DNA from: Azoarcus sp031556475
GTDB taxonomy: Bacteria; Pseudomonadota; Gammaproteobacteria; Burkholderiales; Rhodocyclaceae
Reading direction: 5' to 3'
NCBI GenBank assembly: GCA_031556475.1
Contig: JAVBSY010000102.1
Coordinates: 1-6,349, forward strand
Length of the DNA stretch: 6,349 nucleotides
A program made the translations under genes and the position numbers. Shown here one piece after another: positions 1 through 5,638 of this stretch. Position 1 is the first letter of the stretch. Each line of letters starts with the position of its first letter. The notes below the pieces were generated by a model. That model was not told the origin of the DNA, did not search any database, and saw only the letters and a program-made list of their open reading frames with translations.

Positions 1-1155
1 GGAAAGCGTCACCGCCTGGTCGAAGTTGTCCGACGACACGCCAGAGGCGTCGTAATAGCCCTGCAGAAACTTGTTCCAGTAAGGAATGCCTTCGCGCTCG
101 CGCGAAAACACCACTTTGTCGACAAACGGAATCGGCTTGCCACAATCGGCCAGCAGCCCCGCCGCGTCGTCGCCCGGCTCCCCCTCGCACGGGTAGGTTT
201 CACCGCGGAAATTCGGGTTGCGCACCAACATCATGCGCGAGTTGGGGTTGTTTTCCGCCAGCATGTAGGCACCGGTACCGACCGGCCACCAATCCAGCGT
301 CAAATTGCGCTCGGCCATGCCCGGCTGGGCGAAAAAGCGTTCGACCTCCGGCGGCACGGCGGCGAAAAAGGGCATCGACAACCAGTACAGGAACTGCGGA
401 TACGCACCCTTCAACGTAATGCGATAGGTATGGCGATCCACCACCTCGACGCCGGGCAGTTCGAAGCGGGTCAGGTCCAGCCAGCCCGGATTGCGTTTCG
501 CTTCCTCGGCCAGTTGTGCCTGCAAGGTTTCCAGCCCCGGCAGGTATTCGGCAATCAGCTCGAAGATCGGCGAATGCAGCCGTGGGTGCGCCAGGCGCTT
601 GATCTGATAGACGAAATCCGCCGCTTCCAGCTCGCGCGTGCCGGTTTCGGCGAAATCACCCAGGCCGCGCAGGCCGCGCAGGTCGTCGGGCGAAAGGGGC
701 ACATAGCGCGGCGTGCCGTCTTCCCTGTGCGCGAACGCGGGGTGCGGCTGATAGAGAATGCCCGGCTTGATGCGGATTTCGTAAACGCTCCTGGCTACCC
801 GCGCCGCGTCCGCGTCAGCGGGCAACTCGCGCCCCTCTGCGTCGTAGCGGCGCACCGATGGCATGTCCTGCGCCGAACCGGGCTCCAGCACATAGGGCCG
901 CTTCAGGTAGTGATATTGCAGCGGCGGCTCGATGATCTGGTACAGGAACACCGCCTCGTCCTCGGTATAGGACTGCACCGGATCGAGATGCTTCGGGCGT
1001 TCGGTAAAGGCGGTATACAGGATGTTCTGCCCGCGCTCGGCGGCCGGGTAAGGATCGTTCCACACCGGCCCGCAGGCGCCAAGCAGCACCCCTGCCGCCA
1101 GAACGGCGGCAGGACGGAACGAAGAAAAAGGGCGGAAGCGAGACAAGCGGCTCAT
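1..1155 (-). CDS. ABC transporter substrate-binding lipoprotein, family 5 (peptide type), 3'-truncated by window
   Basis: My translation of the minus strand from the ATG at 1155 stays open to base 1 (385 codons, no stop), so the C-terminal half lies outside the window. The N-terminus has several arginines, a hydrophobic stretch (about residues 16-25) and the lipobox L-G-A-C with Cys28. This predicts a lipoprotein processed by signal peptidase II and facing the periplasm. Family-5 solute-binding features follow: YTAFTERPKHLDPVQS (about 47-62), the ADFVYQIKRL segment (about 179-188) that matches the usual 'T-A-x-D-V-x-F-S-I' region, and VGTGAY (292-297) followed by RNPNF. These proteins deliver peptides or similar solutes to a YejBEF/DppBCDF-type permease. 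The extra sequence between the first two blocks suits the large (about 700+ residue) proteobacterial subgroup, which I recall rather than searched. Permease genes would be expected downstream, beyond base 1. It lies 160 bp after sbp on the same strand but has its own promoter-like sequence. No Shine-Dalgarno sequence precedes the ATG. The true ligand is unknown. Confidence 0.88.
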   Translation of the reverse strand, partial: MSRLSRFRPFSSFRPAAVLAAGVLLGACGPVWNDPYPAAERGQNILYTAFTERPKHLDPVQSYTEDEAVFLYQIIEPPLQYHYLKRPYVLEPGSAQDMPSVRRYDAEGRELPADADAARVARSVYEIRIKPGILYQPHPAFAHREDGTPRYVPLSPDDLRGLRGLGDFAETGTRELEAADFVYQIKRLAHPRLHSPIFELIAEYLPGLETLQAQLAEEAKRNPGWLDLTRFELPGVEVVDRHTYRITLKGAYPQFLYWLSMPFFAAVPPEVERFFAQPGMAERNLTLDWWPVGTGAYMLAENNPNSRMMLVRNPNFRGETYPCEGEPGDDAAGLLADCGKPIPFVDKVVFSREREGIPYWNKFLQGYYDASGVSSDNFDQAVTLS

Positions 1156-1163
1156 CGGCCGCG

Positions 1164-1192
1164 AGTGTATGCGGACACGGCGCGTAAGTCAG
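1164..1192 (-). promoter_or_regulatory. Candidate sigma70 promoter of the family-5 binding protein gene
   Basis: On the minus strand CTGACT (1192-1187) and TACACT (1169-1164) are separated by exactly 17 bases. Each matches four of six consensus positions, including the TGAC core and the TA...T frame. The -10 box ends only 8 bases before the ATG at 1155, so transcription would start at about 1157-1155, on or just before the start codon. Seen directly: the boxes and the spacing. Inferred: promoter activity and a leaderless message. The rest of the 1156-1315 gap holds only a short perfect hairpin (ACGGTG/CACCGT, 1246-1261) with no T-tract. I see no small gene in it and no clear terminator for sbp. 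Confidence 0.45.
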
Positions 1193-1315
1193 CACCGGCC
1201 GCCACCCGACGCAATGGCGGGCACGATCGACCGCTGCCGCATTGCACGGTGAAGACACCGTCTCCACCATGCACAACCACAGTAAAGGCGCGTGCCGGCT
1301 GTTCGTCCGCCAGCG

Positions 1316-2332
1316 TCATCGGCCCTGGACGTAGATCTGATCGAAGTAAGCGCCTTCGGCGAAATGAGTGCGTGCGACATTGCGCCAGCCGCCAAAGGCT
1401 TCATCGATGGTGAACAGCTTGATCGCGGGGAATTGTCCGGCGTGCTTCTGCGCTACCTTTTCCAGGGTCGGGCGGTAGTGATTGCGCGCCGCGATCTCCT
1501 GCCCTTCCTCGCTGTAAAGATATTCCAGATAGGCTTCGGCGACCTTGCGCGTGCCCTTCTTGTCCACATTCCTGTCCACCACGGCGACAGGCGGCTCGGC
1601 CAGGATGGACAGCGTTGGCAAGACGATGTCGAATTTGCCCGGTCCCAGTTCCTCAACCGCGAGGATGGCTTCGTTCTCCCAAGCCAGCAACACATCGCCC
1701 AGCCCCCGCTCGACGAAGGTCACGAGCGCACCGCGGGCGCCGGAATCGAGTACGGGTACGTTCTTGTACAGTTTGGAGACGAAATCCTTGGCCTTGTCGT
1801 CGCCACCGTACTTACGCTTGGCGAATTCCCACGCCGCCAGATAATTCCACTGCGCGCCACCGGACGTTTTTGGATTGGGAGTAATCACGCCGATGCCCGG
1901 CTTCACCAGATCGTCCCAATCCTTGATCCCTTTCGGATTGCCCTTGCGCACGAGAAAGACGATGGTCGAGGTGTAAGGCGTGCTGTTGCGTGGCAAACGC
2001 TTCTGCCAATCGGGCGGCAAGGCTTTGCTGTTGTCGGCGATGGCATTGATATCCTGGGCCAGGGCCAGCGTGACCACATCGGCATCCAGGCCGTCTATCA
2101 CCGCACGGGCCTGTTTCCCCGAACCGCCGTGAGACTGCTTGATCGCGACCTCCTCGCCGGTCTTCGCCTTCCAGTGCTTGGCAAAGGCCGCGTTGAAGTC
2201 CTTGTACAGCTCACGTGTCGGGTCGTAGGACACATTGAGCAGCGTTGTCTGGGCGTGTACCGTGGTGGTGGCGAATGCGGCAACGGACACGACGACAGCC
2301 AGGATGGATTTGAGACGGAAGGCAGGGATCAC
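1316..2332 (-). CDS. sbp: Periplasmic sulfate-binding protein of the CysP/Sbp family
   Basis: It binds sulfate (and probably thiosulfate) in the periplasm and hands it to the CysT-CysW-CysA importer for cysteine synthesis. With the GTG start at 2332 it has 338 residues, close to E. coli Sbp/CysP. Residues 1-27 form a signal peptide (R6, K8, hydrophobic core, cleavage after VHA) and the mature protein starts at about Gln28. Ligand-pocket features known from the Salmonella protein are all visible: QSHGGSG (Ser67), NPKTSGGA (Ser157-Gly158-Gly159), LDSGARG (Ala199) and LLAWENEA (Trp218). The C-terminal LFTIDEAFGGW block is also typical. The residue after NPKTSGGA is Gln161, where Sbp and CysP normally have Arg. 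Upstream starts exist at 2353 (ATG) and 2452, but neither has a ribosome-binding site and the latter adds a non-signal-like tail, while the GTG has AAAAGGA six bases before it. No cysTWA genes are visible; the gene downstream is a peptide-type binding protein. Confidence 0.95.
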   Translation of the reverse strand: MIPAFRLKSILAVVVSVAAFATTTVHAQTTLLNVSYDPTRELYKDFNAAFAKHWKAKTGEEVAIKQSHGGSGKQARAVIDGLDADVVTLALAQDINAIADNSKALPPDWQKRLPRNSTPYTSTIVFLVRKGNPKGIKDWDDLVKPGIGVITPNPKTSGGAQWNYLAAWEFAKRKYGGDDKAKDFVSKLYKNVPVLDSGARGALVTFVERGLGDVLLAWENEAILAVEELGPGKFDIVLPTLSILAEPPVAVVDRNVDKKGTRKVAEAYLEYLYSEEGQEIAARNHYRPTLEKVAQKHAGQFPAIKLFTIDEAFGGWRNVARTHFAEGAYFDQIYVQGR

Positions 2333-2338
2333 GATGCG

Positions 2339-2345
2339 TCCTTTT
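2339..2345 (-). promoter_or_regulatory. Ribosome-binding site that fixes the sbp GTG start
   Basis: The minus strand reads AAAAGGA at 2345-2339, then six bases, then GTG at 2332-2330. This is a good Shine-Dalgarno match at normal spacing. The alternative in-frame ATG at 2353 is preceded by TTTAATTTCTTT, which has no purine-rich site. The GTG start also gives a compact signal peptide. Confidence 0.7.
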
Positions 2346-2357
2346 AATAACATAAAG

Positions 2358-2386
2358 AAATTAAACAACACATCGCTTATTCCCAA
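2358..2386 (-). promoter_or_regulatory. Weak candidate sbp promoter in an AT-rich upstream block
   Basis: On the minus strand TTGGGA (2386-2381) and TAATTT (2363-2358) lie 17 bases apart, 26 bases before the GTG. They match four and three of six consensus positions. The whole block from about 2337 to 2412 is strikingly AT-rich compared with the GC-rich surroundings, as expected for a promoter or activator region, so other boxes are possible here. A direct repeat CGATAT (2392-2397 and 2405-2410, 13-base period) lies just upstream. CysB control is known for sulfate-uptake genes in related bacteria, but I cannot identify a CysB site by eye. Confidence 0.25.
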
Positions 2387-2412
2387 AAGATCGATATCTA
2401 CTAACGATATTA

Positions 2413-2443
2413 CCTCCGGCGTTCGATTTTCGATCGTCGGAGG
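2413..2443. repeat. Imperfect inverted repeat between divergent sbp and fabI
   Basis: CCTCCG (2413-2418) pairs perfectly with CGGAGG (2438-2443). The stem continues inward through one G-T wobble, two further pairs, one T-T mismatch and four more pairs to a TTT loop (2427-2429). This makes a nearly continuous 14-position hairpin. Neither side is followed by a T-tract, so it is not a normal intrinsic terminator. It lies about 80 bases before the sbp start and about 100 before fabI. It could be an operator, a cruciform, or a dispersed intergenic repeat unit. Confidence 0.6.
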
Positions 2444-2464
2444 CCCCCGCACCCCATTTTGTCC

Positions 2465-2479
2465 TCCCCCGACAGGGGA
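2465..2479. repeat. Small GC-rich hairpin upstream of the fabI promoter
   Basis: TCCCC (2465-2469) and GGGGA (2475-2479) are inverted around CGACA. The surrounding sequence (CCTCCCCC...GGGGAAAGG) resembles the hairpin at 5452-5467 in the other divergent intergenic region, which suggests a shared dispersed repeat type. No T-tract follows on either strand. Confidence 0.35.
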
Positions 2480-2514
2480 AAGGCGGAAAGCACCGGAAAG
2501 GTTTTCGTTATAAT
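2477..2514 (+). promoter_or_regulatory. fabI promoter: consensus -10 with upstream GGAAAG repeats
   Basis: A perfect TATAAT stands at 2509-2514, followed by TCGCGG. This predicts a transcription start near 2521 and a leader of about 24 bases before the ATG at 2545. No good TTGACA lies at 16-18 bases upstream. Instead that area holds three copies of GGAAAG (2477-2482, 2485-2490, 2495-2500); the last two are part of a 7-base CGGAAAG repeat with a 10-base period. A weak -35 with repeats over it fits activator-dependent or growth-linked control, but this is inference. Confidence 0.6.
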
Positions 2515-2544
2515 TCGCGGTTCCGTCATCTGGAGTTGTGCTTC

Positions 2545-3339
2545 ATGAGCTTTCTCGCCGGCAAACGCGTCCTCATCACCGGGCTGCTCAGCAACCGCTC
2601 GATTGCCTACGGCATCGCCAAAGCCATGCACCGCGAAGGCGCAGAACTCGCCTTCACGTACCAGAACGAGCGATTTCAAGAGCGCGTAGCGAAACTGGCC
2701 GCCGATTTCGGCAGTGATCTGCTGTTCCCGTGCGATGTCCAGGACGACGCCCAGATCGACGAACTGTTCGCCCTGATCGGCCAACGCTGGGACGGCCTCG
2801 ATGTCCTCGTCCACTCCATCGCCTATGCGCCCAGCGATGCGTTGGAAGGCGATTTTCTCGACGGCTTTTCGCGCGAGGCCTTCCGCGTTTCGCAGGAAGT
2901 CAGCGCCTATAGCTTCCCCGCTCTGGCCAAGGCCGCGCGACCGCTGATGAAAGGCCGCAACGGCGCGCTGCTGACCCTGTCGTATCTCGGCGCGGTGCGC
3001 ACCATGCCCAACTACAACACCATGGGGCTGGCCAAGGCCAGCCTGGAAGCCTCGGTGCGCTACCTCTCCGTCTGTCTCGGCCCCGAAGGCACGCGGGTCA
3101 ACGCCGTTTCCGCCGGACCGATCAAGACGCTGGCCGCCTCCGGCATCGGCAGCTTCGGCAAACTGCTGGCCTTCAACGAACACAACGCACCGCTGCGGCG
3201 CAACGTCACCATCGAGGAAGTCGGCAACGTCGCCGCATTCCTCTGTTCCCCGCTGGCGAGCGCCGTAACGGGCGAAATCATGTACGTAGACGGCGGCTTC
3301 AACACCACCGCATTGGGGAATGCGGAACCGCAAGGTTGA
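2545..3339 (+). CDS. fabI: Enoyl-[acyl-carrier-protein] reductase (NADH), FabI
   Basis: This cytosolic tetramer reduces trans-2-enoyl-ACP to acyl-ACP, the last step of each type II fatty-acid elongation cycle, and is the target of triclosan and diazaborines. The 264-residue product matches E. coli FabI (262). It starts with the atypical SDR nucleotide motif GLLSNRSIAYGIAKA (13-27). Asp64 (CDV) lies at the adenine site and HSIAYAP spans 90-96. The catalytic set Tyr147, Tyr157 and Lys164 shows the Y-x6-K spacing in YNTMGLAKASLEA, and AGPIKTLAASGI (190-201) is the substrate loop. The C-terminal TGEIMYVDGGFN is standard. Residue 93 is Ala, where E. coli has Gly. The ATG at 2545 is chosen because GGAG (2532-2535) lies nine bases before it; an in-frame TTG at 2536 would leave no room for a ribosome-binding site. 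The gene stands alone, divergent from sbp and convergent with ppiD. Confidence 0.97.
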   Translation: MSFLAGKRVLITGLLSNRSIAYGIAKAMHREGAELAFTYQNERFQERVAKLAADFGSDLLFPCDVQDDAQIDELFALIGQRWDGLDVLVHSIAYAPSDALEGDFLDGFSREAFRVSQEVSAYSFPALAKAARPLMKGRNGALLTLSYLGAVRTMPNYNTMGLAKASLEASVRYLSVCLGPEGTRVNAVSAGPIKTLAASGIGSFGKLLAFNEHNAPLRRNVTIEEVGNVAAFLCSPLASAVTGEIMYVDGGFNTTALGNAEPQG

Positions 3340-3366
3340 AGCGGCTGCCACCGTTAAACAAGATCC

Positions 3367-3401
3367 AAAAAAAAGCCCGGCCATGCAGCCGAGCTTTTTT
3401 T
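3367..3401. terminator. Bidirectional intrinsic terminator between fabI and ppiD
   Basis: An A-tract (3367-3374), a GC-rich stem (GCCCGGC 3375-3381 with GCCGAGC 3388-3394, one C-A mismatch, loop CATGCA) and a T-tract (3395-3401) form a symmetrical terminator. It lies 28 bases after the fabI stop and 47 bases after the ppiD stop. Because both flanks carry A/T runs, it can end transcription from both sides. Confidence 0.88.
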
Positions 3402-3447
3402 GTATCTCGATTTTTTCCGCAATGCCGCAAAGCGGCACGCGGTTCGC

Positions 3448-5343
3448 TTACTCTCCAGTTTCCTTCGACGGTTTGATATCCACCGTGTAGCGCTGGCGCA
3501 GTTCGTTGGTGAAGGCGCTGAAATCGCGCCCAGCCAACATGCTGCCGAGTTCGTTCGCAATCTCCTTGATGCGCGGATCGTTATCCTCCAGCGTGGGGCG
3601 ATTCACCGCATCGATGCGATAGACGGTATAGCCGTCGCCGGTGCTCACACCGACGTAGGCCGGTAATTTCACCGTCGGGGCGGCAAAGACCGCCCGCATT
3701 GCATCGATAGGCACCGTGGGCGCCATGCGCTGCAATTTACGCGGCGCACCCCAGTCTCCGCTGACCGCTTCACCTTTTTCCAACGTGGCCAGCGCAGCAG
3801 CGCCTTTTTCCGCCGCGGCCTTTGCCGCCGCTTCGGCACGCAGTTGCTGCTCGATCTGGTCCTTGACCTGATCCAACGGCAAACGCTGGGACGCCTCGAA
3901 TTCGGTCACGCGAGCCGACACATACGTGTTATCGCCGACGTCGATAGCCGACGTATTGCGGTGATCGCGCACCGCGTCGTCGGAAAATACCGCCGCAATC
4001 AATTGCTCGTTACGGTAAGAGCCGAACGCCTTGGCGCCGCGCTCAATCCAGTCGGTGTGACGAATTGCCAGCTTCAGCGCATCCGCCGCCGGCTGCAGGC
4101 TGTCGGCCTGCTCATAGACGGTATTCGAAAATTGCTCGGCCAGCTCGGCGAGACGGCGACGCGCAGCCTGTCCGGTAAGTTCGTCGACGATCTCGGCTCG
4201 CGCTTCTTCGAGCGTCTGCTTGCCCGCCGGCTTGATGCCGGTGACCTGGATGATGTGGAAACCGAAGCTGGAGCGCACCGGCGAGCCAATTTCGCCCTTG
4301 GCTTGGGAGAAAGCGGCATCCCCGAAGGTTTTGTCCAGCATCCCGGTACGGGCCAGGAAACCGAGATCGCCGCCACGCCTGGCCGAACCCAAGTCTTGCG
4401 AGGACTCCTTGGCAATCGCCTCGAATTGCGCCGGATTCTTGCTCAGACGGGCCTTGATCGCCTCGATCCGCGCCTGAGCCTGGGCCACTTCGTCGGCACT
4501 GGCATTTTCGCCGACCTGGATCTGGATATGGCGCACCTGACGCTCCTCCGGCATCTCGAAACGCTTCGCGTTATCGGCGTTGCCGTAAAAGGCGCTCACC
4601 TCCTCGTCGCTCACCGAAATCTGCTGACGCACCGCCGCCTCGTCGAACACCAGATAATCGGCCTTGAGCCGGGCGGGGCGCTCGAATCTGGCCGGGTTCG
4701 CTTCGTAGTAGGCCGCTACCGCGCCATCGTCGAGCTTCACGCCATCCCGGTAGCTCGTCATCGGGAAACGCATTTCGCGTATCTCGCGCTCTTCGAGCTG
4801 GATTGCAAGCAGGTGCCGCGCCGATGCATCGGTAACGAGGCCAGTGGCCGACACGGCGCCGCGAAGCTGCTCCCGGAGCAAATCCTGCGCAAGCTTGGAC
4901 TCGAAGGCTTGCGGGCTCATTCTGGAACCAACCCGCCTGTTGTAAAGTTCGAGCGAGAAGACCCCGTTTTCCTGGAACGCAGGCGTTCTGCCAATGGCAT
5001 CGCGCAGTTCCTCGGTCGTCACCGTAAGGCGGTTGTCGGCACTGTAGCGCGCGACAATCTTTTGATTGATCAAACCTTCCAGTATCGCTCTACGCAATTC
5101 AGGCGATTCGAGCTCGGCGCGGTCGACCTGCCCGCCACGGGCGTTACGTATATTTTCCTGCTGTTCGCGCAAGAAATTCTCGTATTCGGCCAGGCTGATC
5201 GGCGTGCCGCCCACCTTGGCCACTTCGTTGGCGCCGGGGGCATTGCGGAAGTAAGCCTCCATGCCGAAGAAGGCGAAAGGGATCGTCAAACACGCCAGGA
5301 TGACCTGGGCAATCCGTTTATTGCTGCGAACCGCTTCAAACAT
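3448..5343 (-). CDS. ppiD: PpiD: membrane-anchored periplasmic chaperone, parvulin-like
   Basis: PpiD is tethered to the inner membrane near the SecYEG exit and helps newly exported proteins fold. The 631-residue product is close to E. coli PpiD (623). It begins MFEAVRSNKR, then one membrane helix (about 11-32, IAQVILACLTIPFAFFGMEA), giving an N-in, C-periplasmic topology. A SurA-N-like chaperone region follows (about 40-190). A parvulin/PpiC domain spans about 266-370, with RHIQIQ near 271, the GGDLGFL motif (324-330) and GFHIIQV (361-367). The C-terminal half (about 390-631) holds an Ala/Glu-rich helical stretch and a second parvulin-like fold region, usual for PpiD. The reading frame is open 99 codons further upstream, but those residues are not signal-like, and the ATG at 5343 has CGGA seven bases before it and matches the family N-terminus. 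The E. coli domain has little isomerase activity; whether this one is active cannot be told. Its stop is TAA, and it converges on fabI. Confidence 0.95.
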   Translation of the reverse strand: MFEAVRSNKRIAQVILACLTIPFAFFGMEAYFRNAPGANEVAKVGGTPISLAEYENFLREQQENIRNARGGQVDRAELESPELRRAILEGLINQKIVARYSADNRLTVTTEELRDAIGRTPAFQENGVFSLELYNRRVGSRMSPQAFESKLAQDLLREQLRGAVSATGLVTDASARHLLAIQLEEREIREMRFPMTSYRDGVKLDDGAVAAYYEANPARFERPARLKADYLVFDEAAVRQQISVSDEEVSAFYGNADNAKRFEMPEERQVRHIQIQVGENASADEVAQAQARIEAIKARLSKNPAQFEAIAKESSQDLGSARRGGDLGFLARTGMLDKTFGDAAFSQAKGEIGSPVRSSFGFHIIQVTGIKPAGKQTLEEARAEIVDELTGQAARRRLAELAEQFSNTVYEQADSLQPAADALKLAIRHTDWIERGAKAFGSYRNEQLIAAVFSDDAVRDHRNTSAIDVGDNTYVSARVTEFEASQRLPLDQVKDQIEQQLRAEAAAKAAAEKGAAALATLEKGEAVSGDWGAPRKLQRMAPTVPIDAMRAVFAAPTVKLPAYVGVSTGDGYTVYRIDAVNRPTLEDNDPRIKEIANELGSMLAGRDFSAFTNELRQRYTVDIKPSKETGE

Positions 5344-5416
5344 CTCGATTTCCGTGGAAGCCAATGAGAGAAAAGATGACCGCCGCGCCCCTATGGCGGC
5401 CGACGGCAAAGGCGGA

Positions 5417-5422
5417 AGTGTA
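5417..5422 (-). promoter_or_regulatory. Candidate -10 box of ppiD
   Basis: The minus strand reads GCGC-TACACT-TCCGCC, with TACACT at 5422-5417, about 74 bases before the ppiD ATG. It is identical to the -10 proposed for the family-5 binding protein. I see no convincing -35 at 16-18 bases. The leader so defined contains a short inverted repeat (CCGCC 5380-5384 with GGCGG 5395-5399). Confidence 0.3.
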
Positions 5423-5451
5423 GCGCATCCGCGCGGCAGGCAGGACGCATA

Positions 5452-5467
5452 CCCCTCCCACGAGGGG
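5452..5467. repeat. GC-rich hairpin in the ppiD/rpfE-type intergenic region
   Basis: CCCCTC (5452-5457) and GAGGGG (5462-5467) form a perfect six-base stem around CCAC, followed by GGAAGG. It resembles the hairpin at 2465-2479. There is no T-tract. It lies upstream of both divergent genes, so a role as terminator is unlikely. Confidence 0.45.
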
Positions 5468-5558
5468 GGAAGGTCGTACACGCAATCGCATACGCGGGAA
5501 AGACGGGCACGGAGCAGTCCGGCGGCGACAGTCGGCGGTCCGCCCGCAAACCTGGCTG

Positions 5559-5567
5559 TGCTACATT
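5559..5567 (+). promoter_or_regulatory. Candidate extended -10 promoter of the rpfE-type gene
   Basis: TG at 5559-5560, one base, then TACATT (5562-5567) followed by CGCCGC gives an extended -10 shape. No clear -35 is present. The predicted start is near 5574, giving a leader of about 65 bases that contains a pyrimidine tract (5594-5623, a single purine in 30 bases). The rest of the 5344-5638 gap shows no gene that I can support. Confidence 0.3.
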
Positions 5568-5638
5568 CGCCGCTCTCTGCCGCTTCGCCGCAACCTTCCT
5601 TTTTTATCCCCCCCTCTTTCCCCACATCATTGCGGCCC

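Noticed and set aside
1246..1261. ACGGTG-AAGA-CACCGT hairpin between sbp and the downstream gene
   Set aside because: Six-base stem without a T-tract; too weak to call a terminator or operator.
430..1413. A 327-codon open frame on the plus strand
   Set aside because: It lies opposite the family-5 binding protein and runs into sbp; the translation is Arg/Gln-rich, without domain features.
1292..2347. A 351-codon open frame on the plus strand opposite sbp
   Set aside because: Antisense shadow of a gene with full sulfate-binding motifs.
2353..2452. Longer sbp starts at 2353 or 2452
   Set aside because: No ribosome-binding site before either, and the long version runs through the central palindrome and weakens the signal peptide.
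3423..3437. TGCCGC-AAA-GCGGCA hairpin just after the ppiD stop
   Set aside because: Perfect but short, with no T-tract in the ppiD direction; the stronger terminator lies just beyond it.
2410..3438. A 342-codon open frame on the minus strand opposite fabI
   Set aside because: Antisense shadow of fabI that also runs through the terminator; no recognisable family.
3844..5367. A 507-codon open frame on the plus strand opposite ppiD
   Set aside because: It mirrors the GC-rich codon bias of ppiD, shows no recognisable domain, and is overlapped by a clear PpiD protein on the other strand.
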